From contig NZ_VUJW01000011.1 of the NCBI RefSeq assembly GCF_008373765.1, positions 124,001-188,000 of the forward strand: a stretch of DNA of 64,000 nucleotides, given 5' to 3'. Below, piece by piece: positions 53,016 to 63,060 of this stretch. Position 1 is the first letter of the stretch; the number at the start of each line of letters is the position of its first letter. A program made the translations under genes and the position numbers. The notes below the pieces were generated by a model, which saw only the letters and a program-made list of their open reading frames with translations, made no database searches and was not told the origin of the DNA. The DNA comes from Nocardioides antri (GTDB taxonomy: Bacteria; Actinomycetota; Actinomycetes; Propionibacteriales; Nocardioidaceae).

Positions 53016-53046
53016 AGTGTCGGACTTGGAGTGCACTCCAAGTCAA
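53016..53046 (-). promoter_or_regulatory. MerR promoter with 19-base spacer and 22-base palindrome
   Basis: On the minus strand, TTGACT (-35, 53046-53041), a 19-base spacer and GACACT (-10, 53021-53016) form a typical MerR-class promoter. A perfect 22-base palindrome (53023-53044, half site GACTTGGAGTG) covers the spacer. Transcription should begin at or within a base of ATG 53009, giving a leaderless mRNA. The palindrome overlaps the stop codon of the next gene upstream, which ends at 53043. Confidence 0.8.
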
Positions 53047-53381
53047 GCGCGGGGCGCGGCCTCGAATCCGGCAGCACCCTCGGCGATCGCGACGATCTCG
53101 CAGGGCTCGATCAGGACCGGCGCGCTGCCGATGATCTGGGAGCCCGGCGACTCCGCGGCACTCGCCGTGAACGTCTCCTGGAACGCTGCCCGCGCCGCGT
53201 CGTCGGCGAAGACGTAGCAGCCCTCGAACCACGCACCCGGCACCATGCGCCAGGTCTTGTAGGCGAGGCCGTCCATGCCGGTGAACCGGGCGTGCGAGGT
53301 CTCGGCGACGTACGACGTCAGCTGCTCCTCCACCCCCTCGGGCGCGTCGGCGAGCGACCAGCGCACGGTCAGACCCTTCAT
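53043..53381 (-). CDS. YdhR-like monooxygenase-fold protein
   Basis: The 112-residue protein starts at ATG 53381, with GAGGAGA upstream. MKGLTVRWSLADAPEGVEEQL and YKTWRMVPGAWFEGCYVFADDAARAAFQETF fit the dimeric alpha-beta barrel YdhR-like group. It overlaps pepA by four bases. No heme or metal ligand is clear. Its role is unknown. Confidence 0.72.
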   Translation of the reverse strand: MKGLTVRWSLADAPEGVEEQLTSYVAETSHARFTGMDGLAYKTWRMVPGAWFEGCYVFADDAARAAFQETFTASAAESPGSQIIGSAPVLIEPCEIVAIAEGAAGFEAAPRA

Positions 53382-54979
53382 CTCTTCTCCTCGGTCGTGA
53401 TGCCGGCCAGCGGCTCGGGGCGGCCGAGCCAGGTGAGCAGGAGGCGGGCGCCGAACCCGGACGGGCCGACGGTCCACTCGTGGAGCTCCTTCTCGACGTC
53501 GCCGACGGAGGCGATGTCGAGGTGGGCCCACGGGAGCCCACCGGTGAAGTGCTGGAGGAACAGCGCGGCGGTGATGGCCTGCGGCGTGCCGGCGCTGTTG
53601 TCGGCGTCGGCGACTTTGGAGGCCAGCCGCTCCTCGTAGCCGGCGTAGAGAGGGAACCTCCAGAGCGGCTCCCCGGACTGCTCCCCCGCCTCGCGGAGCG
53701 ACGCGGCGAGGGCGTCGTCGCTGGCGAAGAGGCCGCCCATCTGCTGCCCCAGCGCGATCTTGATCCCGCCCGTCAGGGTCGCGACGTCGACGAGCACCGT
53801 CGGGTCGAGCTCGGCGGCGGCGTAGGCGAGGGCGTCGGCGAGGACGAGCCGGCCCTCGGCGTCGGTGTTGGTGACCTCGGTCGTGCGACCGCCCCAGTGA
53901 CGCACCACGTCACCGGGACGCAGCGCCGAGCCGGAGATGGCGTTCTCGGCCGCCGGCACCAGGCCGGTCACCCGGACCTGGCAGCCCACGTCGGCGAGAG
54001 CGGCCATGGCCGCAAGCACGACCGCGCCGCCGGTCATGTCGCGCTTCATCGACACCATGCTCGGCCCCGGCTTGATCGAGAGCCCGCCGCTGTCGAACGT
54101 GATCCCTTTGCCGACCAGCACGACGTGCGGGAGCTTCTTGGCGGCACGCGAGCCGACGTCCGGCGGGGTGTAGTCGAGCCTGATCAGGCGGGGCGGCGTC
54201 GCGGAGGCGCGGCCGACGCCGACGATCCCGCCGAACCCCTCGCGCTCCAGGTCGGCCTCGTCCCAGACCCGGACGTCGAGCCCGGCAGCCGCTGCGATCT
54301 GCTCGGCCTGGGCCGCGAGCCACGCGGGGTTCTTGAGGTTGCTCGGCACGGTGGCGAGGGTCCGGGAGCGCCAGCCTGCGCCACCGATGGCCACCGCGCG
54401 GGCCAGCGTCGCCTGGTCCGCGTCGCCGACGGTCTCGGCCGGCACCGCGACCACGACCCGGCGGACCGGCTGGTGCTCCGGCCCGGAGGAGCGCCAGTGG
54501 AAGTCGAACGACCCGAGCATCGTGCCGGCGACGAAGGCCTCCAGCGCGGCGACGAAGTCGTCCGGACCGTCGTCGGGGGCGACGGCCGGGATCGAGGTGG
54601 CGACGGCGTCGCGGTCGCGGGTGGCGCGCGCGAGGGCCGCGCCGGCGCGTCGTACGTCGACCGGCCGGGCGGCACCCACGCCGACCAGCAGCACGAGGCG
54701 GAGCGCCGGGTTGGCAGAGGTGCCCAGCGGGACCGGCAGCTCGACGACCTCGCCGACCGCACCAGTCATCTTCCGGAGCTCGGCGACCGCCAGGAGGTCG
54801 ACGTCGATCGCATCGGTCAGGTCGGCTGCACCGGGACCGAGCAGGACGCCCGGCTCTTCGGGCGGCCCGGGCAGCACCGGCAGTGCCACCGTGTCGACGC
54901 CGACGATGGCGGCCGGGAGGAGCTCGCTGAGCGCGAACTCAGGGGGAGAAACCTGGCTGGGAAGAACGGCGTCCGTCAC
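53378..54979 (-). CDS. pepA: Leucyl aminopeptidase (M17)
   Basis: The 533-residue cytosolic metallopeptidase starts at GTG 54979, overlapping the DUF3117 stop (GTGA). The C-terminal catalytic domain has VGKGITFDSGGLSIKP, MTGGAVVLAAMAAL and the two-metal signature NTDAEGRLVLADAL. The N-terminal domain is shorter than in E. coli PepA but normal for actinobacteria. It trims peptides from the N-terminus, releasing leucine and other amino acids. It sits in an overlap chain of DUF3117, pepA and the YdhR-like gene. Confidence 0.93.
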   Translation of the reverse strand: MTDAVLPSQVSPPEFALSELLPAAIVGVDTVALPVLPGPPEEPGVLLGPGAADLTDAIDVDLLAVAELRKMTGAVGEVVELPVPLGTSANPALRLVLLVGVGAARPVDVRRAGAALARATRDRDAVATSIPAVAPDDGPDDFVAALEAFVAGTMLGSFDFHWRSSGPEHQPVRRVVVAVPAETVGDADQATLARAVAIGGAGWRSRTLATVPSNLKNPAWLAAQAEQIAAAAGLDVRVWDEADLEREGFGGIVGVGRASATPPRLIRLDYTPPDVGSRAAKKLPHVVLVGKGITFDSGGLSIKPGPSMVSMKRDMTGGAVVLAAMAALADVGCQVRVTGLVPAAENAISGSALRPGDVVRHWGGRTTEVTNTDAEGRLVLADALAYAAAELDPTVLVDVATLTGGIKIALGQQMGGLFASDDALAASLREAGEQSGEPLWRFPLYAGYEERLASKVADADNSAGTPQAITAALFLQHFTGGLPWAHLDIASVGDVEKELHEWTVGPSGFGARLLLTWLGRPEPLAGITTEEKR

Positions 54980-55143
54980 CCGACAACGTTCTTGAGAGCG
55001 TCACCGAGAGCACCCGCCTCTTCGGCGTTGAGCTCGACGACCAACCGGCCGCCGCCCTCGAGCGGGACCCGCATGACGATGCCCCGACCCTCCTTGGTGA
55101 CCTCGAGCGGACCGTCACCGGTCCGAGGCTTCATCGCCGCCAT
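54976..55143 (-). CDS. DUF3117 small protein
   Basis: The 55-residue protein starts at ATG 55143, with AGAGGGG upstream. It begins MAAMKPRTGDGPLEVTKEGR and continues through GIVMRVPLEGGGRLVVELN, a DUF3117 protein as conserved across actinobacteria (for example Rv1211). It is too small for standard ORF cut-offs. Its TGA overlaps the pepA GTG. Its function is unknown but it is strongly conserved. Confidence 0.9.
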   Translation of the reverse strand: MAAMKPRTGDGPLEVTKEGRGIVMRVPLEGGGRLVVELNAEEAGALGDALKNVVG

Positions 55144-55241
55144 GCGGCACCCCTCTTCCCAATCATCACTGGCATACCTGCTCTGCGCGGGTTCGCCCGG
55201 CCATTATCTCCTATGCCCCGTCCGCCGTGCAGCACAGGCCG

Positions 55242-55616
55242 TCAGTCCGCGTGCGTGGTGGGCGGCGGGACGTCCGGGAACGAACGGTGCTTGCCGGGGC
55301 GGTCGGCCGGTGCGGGGGCCGCCGGTGCCGGCTTCGCGGCCGCCGGCGGCGCAGGCCCTCCGCGCTGCTCCTGCTCGGCGGCGAGCCGGGCGAGGAGGGC
55401 ATCGACCTCGGACATCCGGTAGCCGCGGAACGCCAGCGAGAAGCGCACGCGGCGGAGGTCGTCGGCGGTGATCGGCCGGTCGAGTGGGACCCGCGCATCG
55501 GGGCGGTCGTCGTACGCCGGCTTCATCGGCTCGCCACGACCGGCGGCCAGCAACGCGATGCCGCCCATGGCGAGCACGATGAGGACGGCGAAGACCCACA
55601 TCATCGCTTCTGGCAC
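55242..55616 (-). CDS. DivIVA-domain membrane protein
   Basis: The 124-residue protein starts at GTG 55616, with GAGGAG seven bases before. One N-terminal helix (MMWVFAVLIVLAMGGIALLAA) is followed by a DivIVA-type segment (ITADDLRRVRFSLAFRGYRMSEVDALLARLAAE) and a Pro/Ala-rich tail. It probably sits at curved membrane regions or the septum. The Mycobacterium counterpart (Rv1209) lies in the same neighbourhood. It is ten bases downstream of the LOG gene. Confidence 0.82.
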   Translation of the reverse strand: MPEAMMWVFAVLIVLAMGGIALLAAGRGEPMKPAYDDRPDARVPLDRPITADDLRRVRFSLAFRGYRMSEVDALLARLAAEQEQRGGPAPPAAAKPAPAAPAPADRPGKHRSFPDVPPPTTHAD

Positions 55617-55626
55617 GGCATGCTCC

Positions 55627-56355
55627 TCAGGCGTGGCGGTCGCGCGCGGCGACCATCAGGGCGACCGCCTCGTCGACGTCGTCGGTCAGGACAAGCCGAT
55701 CGAGGTCGGACTGGCCGATCTTGCCCGTGGCCAGGACGGTGTCGCGGAGCCAGTCCATGAGACCGGACCAGTACTCGGTCCCGACCAGGACGACCGGGAA
55801 CTCGGTGACCTTCTGGGTCTGGGCGAGCGTCACCGCCTCGAACATCTCGTCGAGGGTCCCGATGCCGCCGGGGAGCACGATGAAGCCCTGCGAGTACTTC
55901 ACGAACATCGTCTTGCGGACGAAGAAGTAGCGGAAGTTGATGCCGATGTCGACCCACTCGTTGAGACCGGCCTCGAACGGCAGCTCCACGCCGAGCCCGA
56001 CGCTGACCCCGCCGGCCTCGCTCGCCCCACGGTTCGCCGCTTCCATGGCGCCCGGACCACCGCCGGTGATGACGGCGAAGCCGGCGCCGACCAGCTTGTG
56101 CCCCACGTCCATCGCCTGGGCGTAGGCCGGGTCGTCGGTTGGCGTGCGCGCCGACCCGAACACCGCGATCGCCGCTCCGAGCTCGGCCAGCGCACCGAAG
56201 CCCTCGATGAACTCCGCCTGGATCCGGAGCACCCGCCAGGGGTCGGTGTGCACCCAGTCGGACTGGCCCCGGGAGTCGAGCAGCCGCTGGTCGGTGGTGG
56301 ACCCGTCGATCTGTCCGCGGCGCTGGATCACCGGGCCCTTGAACTTGGCCTTCAC
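55627..56355 (-). CDS. LOG-family (TIGR00730) Rossmann-fold protein
   Basis: The 242-residue protein starts at GTG 56355, overlapping the dapE stop. It has the lysine decarboxylase-like [13 protein letters not shown] and [13 protein letters not shown] motifs that mark cytokinin riboside 5'-monophosphate phosphoribohydrolases. Members hydrolyse nucleoside monophosphates to base and ribose phosphate; Rv1205 of M. tuberculosis is the recalled counterpart. The fusion-free length is normal. Confidence 0.9.
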   Translation of the reverse strand: MKAKFKGPVIQRRGQIDGSTTDQRLLDSRGQSDWVHTDPWRVLRIQAEFIEGFGALAELGAAIAVFGSARTPTDDPAYAQAMDVGHKLVGAGFAVITGGGPGAMEAANRGASEAGGVSVGLGVELPFEAGLNEWVDIGINFRYFFVRKTMFVKYSQGFIVLPGGIGTLDEMFEAVTLAQTQKVTEFPVVLVGTEYWSGLMDWLRDTVLATGKIGQSDLDRLVLTDDVDEAVALMVAARDRHA

Positions 56356-57458
56356 CCGCTCTCCTCCTCCTCTGCGACGCCCGTGGTCAACCAGGTGCGG
56401 AGCTCCTGCTCACAACGCTCGATCTGCTCCACCGGCACGTGCTCCTCCTGCTTGTGCGCCAGCGTCGGGTCACCGGGACCGAAGTTGACGGCCGGCACGC
56501 CGAGCGTGGTGAACCGGGCGACGTCGGTCCAGCCGAACTTCGGGTTCACCCTGCCGTCGGGCCCGCCCACCGCGTCGATGAACGCCTTCGCCGCCGGGCG
56601 GTCGAGCCCCGGGAGCGCGCCGGGCGCGGAGTCGGTCAGGGTGACGTCGTACGGCGCGAAGAACTCGGTCACGAACGCCAGCGCCTCCTCCTCCGAGCGG
56701 TCGGGGGCGAAGCGGTAGTTGACGCTGACGACGCACTCGTCGGGGATCACGTTGCCCGCGACGCCGCCGCTGATGCCGACGGCGTTGAGCCCCTCGTGGT
56801 ACTCCAGCCCGTCGATGACGGGCATGCGTGCGTCGTACGCCTGCAGGCGCTGGAGCACGCCGGCCGCGCCGTGGATGGCGTTCACGCCGCGCCAGCTGCG
56901 GGCGGAGTGGGCGCGCTCGCCACGGGTGCGCACGTCGACGCGCAGGGTGCCCTGGCAGCCGGCCTCGACGACGGCGTTCGACGGCTCCATGAGCACGGCG
57001 AAGTCGGCGACGAGGAGCTCCGGGTCGGACTCGCTGAGGAGTCGCAGCCCGTTGAACCGGGAGTCGATCTCCTCGCACTCGTAGAGCACGAAGGTGAGGT
57101 CGTGCACCGGCTCCGTCACGGTCGCCGCGATCCGCAGGATGACCGCGTCGCCGCCCTTCATGTCGCAGGTGCCGAGGCCGTGGAGGATCCCGTCCTCCAG
57201 CCGGCTGGGCAGGTTGGCGTTGATCGGCACCGTGTCGAGGTGGCCGGCCAGGACGACCCGGCTGCCCCTCCCCAGCGAGGTGCGCGCGACGACGGTGTTG
57301 CCGCGCCGGGTGACGGTGAGGTGCGGCAGCGCCCGGAGCGCCACCTCGACGGCGTCCGCGATCTCCTGCTCGTTGCGGGAGACCGACTCGATGTCGACGA
57401 GCTGACGGGTCAGGGTGACGGCATCGGCGGTCAGGTCCAGCCCGGGCGGCACTGTCAT
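56352..57458 (-). CDS. dapE: Succinyl-diaminopimelate desuccinylase
   Basis: The 368-residue M20 metallohydrolase starts at ATG 57458, with GAGGG just before. It removes succinate from N-succinyl-diaminopimelate, giving diaminopimelate for lysine and peptidoglycan. It has [11 protein letters not shown] (metal His and Asp), [11 protein letters not shown], the catalytic Glu pair in YECEEIDS and a C-terminal [10 protein letters not shown]. It overlaps the LOG gene by four bases and is downstream of ileS, 41 bases after its stop. Confidence 0.93.
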   Translation of the reverse strand: MTVPPGLDLTADAVTLTRQLVDIESVSRNEQEIADAVEVALRALPHLTVTRRGNTVVARTSLGRGSRVVLAGHLDTVPINANLPSRLEDGILHGLGTCDMKGGDAVILRIAATVTEPVHDLTFVLYECEEIDSRFNGLRLLSESDPELLVADFAVLMEPSNAVVEAGCQGTLRVDVRTRGERAHSARSWRGVNAIHGAAGVLQRLQAYDARMPVIDGLEYHEGLNAVGISGGVAGNVIPDECVVSVNYRFAPDRSEEEALAFVTEFFAPYDVTLTDSAPGALPGLDRPAAKAFIDAVGGPDGRVNPKFGWTDVARFTTLGVPAVNFGPGDPTLAHKQEEHVPVEQIERCEQELRTWLTTGVAEEEESG

Positions 57459-57499
57459 GCCCTCATCCAACCAGCCGGGGCCAGCGGCGCGGAGCCACG

Positions 57500-60400
57500 T
57501 CAGACCCGCGCCACGGCCACGACCGCCGGCTCACGGTCGCCGACCGTCACCGTCGAGCCGTCGGCACCCTCGGCGACGGTGTACGACGTCGCCAGCGTCT
57601 CCTTCGCGATCAGGTCCTCGTGGGCGCGAGCGGCTGCGAGGACCGCGGACGACCCGGAGATGACCAGCTCGATCCGGTCGGTGACGTCGAGGCCGGCGTC
57701 GCGGCGCGCCTGCTGGACGGCGCGCACGAGGTCGCGCGCGAGGCCCTCCTCGGCGAGGTCCGGCGTCACGACGGTGTCGAGGACGACGAAGCCGCCACCC
57801 GGCAGCATGCCGGTGGCGGCGCCCTCCGCTGCCGACCCGACCACGGTCTCGAGGGAGTACTCCCCCTCGACCAGCGCGAGCCCGCCGGCGGTGACGGTCC
57901 CGTCCTCGGCAACGCTCCAGTCGCCGGACTTCGACGCCTTGATCGCGGTCTGGACGTCCTTGCCGAGACGGGGACCCGCGGCGCGGGCGTTGACGGTGAG
58001 CCGCTGCGAGACGCCGTACGACGACGCCTCGGGCGAGTCGGCCGCGAGCAGCCGGACGTCCTTCACGTTGACCTCGTCGGCGACGATCGCGCTGAACGCC
58101 TCTAGCGACGCAGGGTCGTCCACGACGACGGTGAGCGAGCCCAGCGGCAACCGGTTGCGGAGGCCGCCGGCCTTGCGCAGCGCCGACGTCGCCGAGCACA
58201 CCTCGCGCACCTGGTCCATCGCCGCGACGAGGGTGTCGTCGGCCGGCAGGTCGGCGACGTCCGGCCAGTCGGCGAGGTGCACCGAGCGGCCGCCGGTCAG
58301 CCCGCGCCAGACCTCCTCGGTCGTCAGCGGCAGCAGCGGCGCGACGGCGCGGCACACGACGTCGAGGACCGCGGCCAGCGTCTCGAACGCCTCGGCCCGG
58401 CCCTCCCAGAACCGCTCGCGCGAGCGCCGGACGTACCAGTTCGTCAGCACGTCGAGGAAGCTGCGGGTGGTCTCGCACGCGTCGGCGATGGCGTAGTCGT
58501 CCATCTCGGCGGTGAGCTGCTCGACGTACTGCCGGGTCTTGGCGAGCAGGTAGCGATCGAGCGGGTCCGTGGAGTCCGTGCGCCCCTGGGCCTCGTAGCC
58601 CTCGGCGTTGGCGTAGAGCGAGAAGAAGTACCAGGTGTTCCAGAGCGGGATCATCACCTGGCGCACGGCGTCGCGGATGCCCTGCTCGGTGACGACCAGG
58701 TTGCCGCCGCGCAGGATCGGGCTCGCCATCAGGAACCAGCGCATCGCGTCGGCCCCGTCGCGGTCGAAGACCTCGCGCACGTCGGGGTAGTTGCGCAGCG
58801 ACTTCGACATCTTGTTGCCGTCGGAGCCGAGCACGATGCCGTGGCTGATGCAGGAGGAGAACGCCGGACGGTCGAAGAGCGCGCTGGCGAGGATGTGCAG
58901 GGTGTAGAACCAGCCGCGGGTCTGGCCGATGTACTCGACGATGAAGTCGGCCGGGAAGTGGTGCTCGAACCACTCCTTGTTCTCGAACGGGTAGTGCACC
59001 TGCCCGAACGACATGGAGCCGGAGTCGAACCACACGTCGAGCACGTCGGCGACGCGGCGCATCGTCGAGCGTCCGGTCGGGTCGTCGGGGTTGGGGCGGG
59101 TCAGGTCGTCGACCCACGGACGGTGCAGGTCCGGCTCGCCGTCGCGGTTGCGCGGCAGCCGGCCGAAGTCGCGCTCGATCTCCTCGAACGAGCCGTAGAC
59201 GTCGATCCGGGGGTACGCCGGGTCGTCGCTCTTCCACACCGGCACCGGGCTGCCCCAGAACCGGTTGCGGGTGATCGACCAGTCGCGGGCGTTCTCGAGC
59301 CACCTGCCGAACTGGCCCTGCTTGATGTGGTCGGGCACCCAGCGGATCTGCTCGTTCAGCTCGAGCATCCGGTCCTTGAACTTGGTGACCTCGACGAACC
59401 ACGACTCGACGCCCTTGTAGATCAGGGGCTCGCGGCACCGCCAGCAGTGCGGGTACGAGTGGTTGTAGGTCTCGCGGCGCAGCAGCACGGTGCCGGGCGT
59501 GACCGCACCGGTGCGGGCCTTGAGGTGGTCGATGATGTGCAGGTTGGCGTCGAAGACCAGCATCCCGGCGTACTCGTCGACCGGCGCTGTGAACCGCCCG
59601 TCCTTGCCGACCGGCATGACCGGCTCGATGTTCTCGCGGTCGGTGACCTCCTTGTCGACCTCACCGAACGCGCCGGCGCTGTGCACGAGGCCGGTGCCGT
59701 CCGTGGTCGTCACGGCCTCGTCGGCGGGCACGACGCGGAAGGCGTTCTCGTGGCCCTCGAAGTAGCGGAACGGCGGCGTGTAGGTCAGTCCGACCAGCTC
59801 GGCGCCCTTGCCCCGCCACACGACGTTCGGCTCCTCGCCGAGCTCGCGGGAGTACGCCGCCAGCCGCGCCTCGGCGAGGACGTACCGGTCCACCCCGTAG
59901 TCCTCCACCATGACGTAGTCGATGTCCGACCCGACCATCACGGCCAGGTTGCTCGGCAGCGTCCACGGCGTCGTGGTCCAGACGAGCAGCTTCGCGCCGG
60001 CGAACTGCCCGTCGGTCACGACCTCGAAGCCGACGGTGACCGACGGGTCCTGCCGGTCCTGGTAGACGTCGTCGTCCATCCGCAGCTCGTGGTTGGAGAG
60101 CGGGGTCTCGTCGTTCCAGCAGTACGGCAGGACGCGGAAGCCCTCGTAGACGAGGCCCTTGTCGTAGAGGCTCTTGAACGCCCAGAGCACCGACTCCATG
60201 AACTCGGGGTTCATGGTCTTGTAGTCGTTGTCGAAGTCGACCCAGCGGGCCTGCCGGGTGACGTAGTCGCGCCACTCCCCCGTGTACTTCAGCACCGACG
60301 CGCGACAGGCGTCGTTGAACCTGTCGATGCCCATCTCGACGATCTCGTCGGTGGTCTTGATCCCGTTGAGGCGCATCGCCTCGAGCTCGGCCGGGAGCCC

Positions 60401-60721
60401 GTGGGTGTCCCAGCCGAAGCGCCGCTCGACGCGCTTGCCGCGCATCGTCTCGTAGCGCGGCACGATGTCCTTCACGTAGCCGGTCAGCAGGTGGCCGTAG
60501 TGCGGCAGCCCGTTGGCGAACGGCGGGCCGTCGTAGAACACGAACTCGTTGGAGCCGTCCTCACCCGCGTCCCGCTGGTCGACGCTGGCGCGGAACGTGT
60601 CGTCCTCGGCCCAGTAGGCCAGCACCCGCTCCTCGATCTCGGGGAAGCGCGGCGAGGACGGGACGCCCCGGCCGGGGTCGGCCGAGCTGACGAGGTCGGT
60701 GGTGACCTTCGGGTAGGCCAT
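57500..60721 (-). CDS. ileS: Isoleucyl-tRNA synthetase
   Basis: The 1073-residue enzyme charges tRNA-Ile. The start is ATG 60721, with AGGAGA nine bases before. Class I motifs are present: [12 protein letters not shown] (HYGH at 74-77) and KMSKS at 637-641. It has the long editing CP1 region and the C-terminal extension of the eukaryote-like IleS type found in actinobacteria. The 5' leader is a T-box, so translation should respond to uncharged tRNA-Ile. It lies between dapE and dapD. Confidence 0.96.
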   Translation of the reverse strand: MAYPKVTTDLVSSADPGRGVPSSPRFPEIEERVLAYWAEDDTFRASVDQRDAGEDGSNEFVFYDGPPFANGLPHYGHLLTGYVKDIVPRYETMRGKRVERRFGWDTHGLPAELEAMRLNGIKTTDEIVEMGIDRFNDACRASVLKYTGEWRDYVTRQARWVDFDNDYKTMNPEFMESVLWAFKSLYDKGLVYEGFRVLPYCWNDETPLSNHELRMDDDVYQDRQDPSVTVGFEVVTDGQFAGAKLLVWTTTPWTLPSNLAVMVGSDIDYVMVEDYGVDRYVLAEARLAAYSRELGEEPNVVWRGKGAELVGLTYTPPFRYFEGHENAFRVVPADEAVTTTDGTGLVHSAGAFGEVDKEVTDRENIEPVMPVGKDGRFTAPVDEYAGMLVFDANLHIIDHLKARTGAVTPGTVLLRRETYNHSYPHCWRCREPLIYKGVESWFVEVTKFKDRMLELNEQIRWVPDHIKQGQFGRWLENARDWSITRNRFWGSPVPVWKSDDPAYPRIDVYGSFEEIERDFGRLPRNRDGEPDLHRPWVDDLTRPNPDDPTGRSTMRRVADVLDVWFDSGSMSFGQVHYPFENKEWFEHHFPADFIVEYIGQTRGWFYTLHILASALFDRPAFSSCISHGIVLGSDGNKMSKSLRNYPDVREVFDRDGADAMRWFLMASPILRGGNLVVTEQGIRDAVRQVMIPLWNTWYFFSLYANAEGYEAQGRTDSTDPLDRYLLAKTRQYVEQLTAEMDDYAIADACETTRSFLDVLTNWYVRRSRERFWEGRAEAFETLAAVLDVVCRAVAPLLPLTTEEVWRGLTGGRSVHLADWPDVADLPADDTLVAAMDQVREVCSATSALRKAGGLRNRLPLGSLTVVVDDPASLEAFSAIVADEVNVKDVRLLAADSPEASSYGVSQRLTVNARAAGPRLGKDVQTAIKASKSGDWSVAEDGTVTAGGLALVEGEYSLETVVGSAAEGAATGMLPGGGFVVLDTVVTPDLAEEGLARDLVRAVQQARRDAGLDVTDRIELVISGSSAVLAAARAHEDLIAKETLATSYTVAEGADGSTVTVGDREPAVVAVARV

Positions 60722-60725
60722 CGGT

Positions 60726-60910
60726 GGTCTCCTGCGGTGGTGGTCGGTGTCCTGCCACGAGGACGACTCACGCCGCGGTACCACCTCGCTTGCTCCTCAC
60801 CGAGGAGCCACTCGTTCACGGCTGTGACGGGCCTACCCGCCGGGTTCTACTGAGCTCTGCCTGCCGACAGAGCCGTTCTTCCCGGGGCTCGCCGCTGATG
60901 ACGGCTCAAG
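60726..60910 (-). promoter_or_regulatory. T-box riboswitch of ileS, ultrashort Stem I type
   Basis: On the minus strand the T-box core TGGTACCGCGG is at 60783-60773, within GAGGTGGTACCGCGG (60787-60773). Stem I is very short: GAGCCGT (60907-60901) pairs with ACGGCTC (60876-60870), enclosing the codon ATC (60899-60897), the isoleucine specifier. A GCTCCTC/GAGGAGC Stem III hairpin and a CTCTG/CAGAG helix follow. CCACCACC near the ribosome site can pair with GGTGGT of the T-box, fitting translational control as known for actinobacterial ileS. Confidence 0.88.
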
Positions 60911-61000
60911 CGCCTGTGGTCACAGCGTACGGCGCCGCCGGCCGCTGCGGCCAATCAGACTGCCTCCGACGCCGCATCGGCCGACGCGAGCGGCGGGCCG

Positions 61001-61006
61001 TAGAAT
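61001..61006 (+). promoter_or_regulatory. -10 box of dapD, leaderless promoter
   Basis: TAGAAT lies eight bases before the GTG start of dapD at 61015, so the transcript should begin at or next to the start codon. No clear -35 or ribosome site is present, as is common for leaderless actinobacterial genes. Confidence 0.6.
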
Positions 61007-61014
61007 CACCCCAC

Positions 61015-61953
61015 GTGACTGCTGCCTGGGGCTTCGGCCTGACCACGTTCGCCTCTGACGACTCGGTGCTCGACACCTGGTTCCCGAGCCCGGCGCTCGG
61101 AGCCAAGCCGGCCGACGCCGCTGCGCCCGACGACCTGGTCACGCTGCAGGGCAGCGACAAGGTCCGTGCCGTCGAGAAGCGGGTCTCCCTGGTCGAGATC
61201 GCCGACCTGGCGGCGGCTCCGGCGTCGACGACCGACGCGTGGCTCCGTCTGCACCTGCTGTCGCACCGGCTGGTCGCGCCCCACGAGGTCAACCTCGACG
61301 GCCTGTTCGGCCTGCTCACCAACGTGGTGTGGACGAGTGAGGGGCCCTGCGCCGTCGAGGGCTTCGAGCTGACCCGCGCCCGACTGAAGGCCGCGGTCGG
61401 GACGGTCGTGGTGTACGGCGTGGACAAGTTCCCCCGGATGGTCGACTACGTGATGCCGTCCGGCGTCCGGATCGCCGACGCGGACCGGGTCCGGCTCGGT
61501 GCCCACCTCGCCGAGGGCACGACGGTCATGCACGAGGGGTTCGTGAACTTCAACGCCGGCACGCTCGGCGCGTCCATGGTCGAGGGCCGGATCTCGGCCG
61601 GTGTCGTCGTCGGCGACGGGTCGGACGTCGGTGGCGGCGCGTCGATCATGGGCACCCTCTCGGGCGGCGGCAAGGAGGTCATCTCCATCGGCCGGCGCTG
61701 CCTGATCGGCGCCAACGCCGGCGTCGGGATCTCGCTCGGCGACGACTGCGTGGTCGAGGCAGGGTGCTACGTCACCGCCGGCACCAAGGTGCTCGTCCAC
61801 CTTCCCGGCGCCGACCCGCGGGTCATCAAGGCGCGCGACCTGTCGGGCACGAGCAACGTCCTCTTCCGCCGCAACAGCCAGACCGGTGCGGTCGAGGCCG
61901 TGCCGTGGCAGGGCGAGGGCATCGCCCTCAACGCCGCGCTCCACACCAACTGA
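61015..61953 (+). CDS. dapD: Tetrahydrodipicolinate N-succinyltransferase
   Basis: The 312-residue enzyme uses succinyl-CoA to succinylate tetrahydrodipicolinate in the diaminopimelate route. GTG 61015 gives the N-terminus expected for actinobacterial DapD ([12 protein letters not shown]). The C-terminal half is a left-handed beta-helix ([48 protein letters not shown]). It is divergent from ileS; its partner enzyme DapE is encoded just beyond ileS. It should be a trimer in the cytosol. Confidence 0.95.
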   Translation: MTAAWGFGLTTFASDDSVLDTWFPSPALGAKPADAAAPDDLVTLQGSDKVRAVEKRVSLVEIADLAAAPASTTDAWLRLHLLSHRLVAPHEVNLDGLFGLLTNVVWTSEGPCAVEGFELTRARLKAAVGTVVVYGVDKFPRMVDYVMPSGVRIADADRVRLGAHLAEGTTVMHEGFVNFNAGTLGASMVEGRISAGVVVGDGSDVGGGASIMGTLSGGGKEVISIGRRCLIGANAGVGISLGDDCVVEAGCYVTAGTKVLVHLPGADPRVIKARDLSGTSNVLFRRNSQTGAVEAVPWQGEGIALNAALHTN

Positions 61954-61993
61954 GCGCGCGGCGCGCAACCACCCCTCGCGGAGACTCGGAACC

Positions 61994-62953
61994 ATGAAGG
62001 GGCGTGTTCTGGTCGTCGCGGTCTGCCTGGCCGCGCTGATGCTCGTCGTCGTGATCGGGGTCGTGGTCTTCAACGCCGTCGAGGACATCGTCTCCGGCCC
62101 GGACGGCGACTGCTCGGCCACCGTCGACGACCACGAGGTCGAGATCTCGGGCGAGCAGGCGGAGAACGCCACCCTGATCGCCGCCATCGCGATCGAGCGT
62201 GGCCTGCCCGCCAGGGCGGTTTCGATCGCGCTCGCCACGGCGTTCCAGGAGTCGAAGCTGGTCAACATCGACTACGGCGACCGCGACTCGATCGGGCTGT
62301 TCCAGCAGCGGCCCTCCCAGGGCTGGGGCACCGAGGAGCAGATCCTCGACCGCGAGTACGCGACCAACGCCTTCTACGACGCGCTGGTCCAGGTCGACGG
62401 CTACGAGAACATGGCGATCACGGAGGCAGCGCAGCGGGTGCAGCGCTCGGCGTTCCCCGACGCCTACGCCGACCACGAGGCGGACGCCCGCGCCCTCGCG
62501 TCGGCGCTGACGGGGTTCTCCCCGGCCGCCTTCTCCTGCGACCTCGACGGTGGGGCGCCGTCCGCCGACGAGGACCTCGTCGACACCGGGCTCACCGCAC
62601 GTGCGGACGAGGTGCGCACCGACCTCCTGACGCGGTTCGGAGAGCTCGACCTCGGTGGGTTCGCGCCCGGGGGTGTCTCGAACGGCCACATGGAGGGCTC
62701 CGCGCACTACGAGGGCCGGGCGGTCGACGTGTTCTTCCGCCCCGTCAACGACGCCAACCAGACGCGTGGCTGGGCCGTTGCCCACTACCTGGTCGGCAAC
62801 GCCGCCCGGCTCGAGATCCGGACCGTGATCTTCGACGACCGGATCTGGACCGCCGGCCGTGACGGCTGGCGCGACTACGACCCGCCCGAGCGGGACGGCT
62901 CGGCCGAGATCCTCGAGCACCGCGACCACGTGCACGTCGACGTCTTCGGGTAG
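61994..62953 (+). CDS. Membrane-anchored cell-wall protein with two lysis-type domains
   Basis: The 319-residue protein starts at ATG 61994, with a membrane anchor (VLVVAVCLAALMLVVVIGVVVF). The first domain (about 50-155) resembles a lytic-transglycosylase fold (IALATAFQESKLVNIDYGDRDS, then IGLFQQRPSQGWG, where Glu in FQES is the likely acid). The second domain (about 200-319) has GGVSNGHMEGSAHYEGRAVDVFF and DHVHVDVFG, the ARB_07466/carboxypeptidase-like pattern with a His/Asp metal site. It should act on peptidoglycan outside the membrane. It follows dapD with a 40-base gap, so it may share its transcript. Confidence 0.75.
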   Translation: MKGRVLVVAVCLAALMLVVVIGVVVFNAVEDIVSGPDGDCSATVDDHEVEISGEQAENATLIAAIAIERGLPARAVSIALATAFQESKLVNIDYGDRDSIGLFQQRPSQGWGTEEQILDREYATNAFYDALVQVDGYENMAITEAAQRVQRSAFPDAYADHEADARALASALTGFSPAAFSCDLDGGAPSADEDLVDTGLTARADEVRTDLLTRFGELDLGGFAPGGVSNGHMEGSAHYEGRAVDVFFRPVNDANQTRGWAVAHYLVGNAARLEIRTVIFDDRIWTAGRDGWRDYDPPERDGSAEILEHRDHVHVDVFG

Positions 62954-63060
62954 CCCGGGAAAATACTTCCGCTCCTCCGGGAACTGGGACCGGCTCCGGG
63001 TGCATCCACACCACAGAAGCCGCGGCCGAGAGGTCGCCCCCAACCCGAAGGAGAAGTCCC

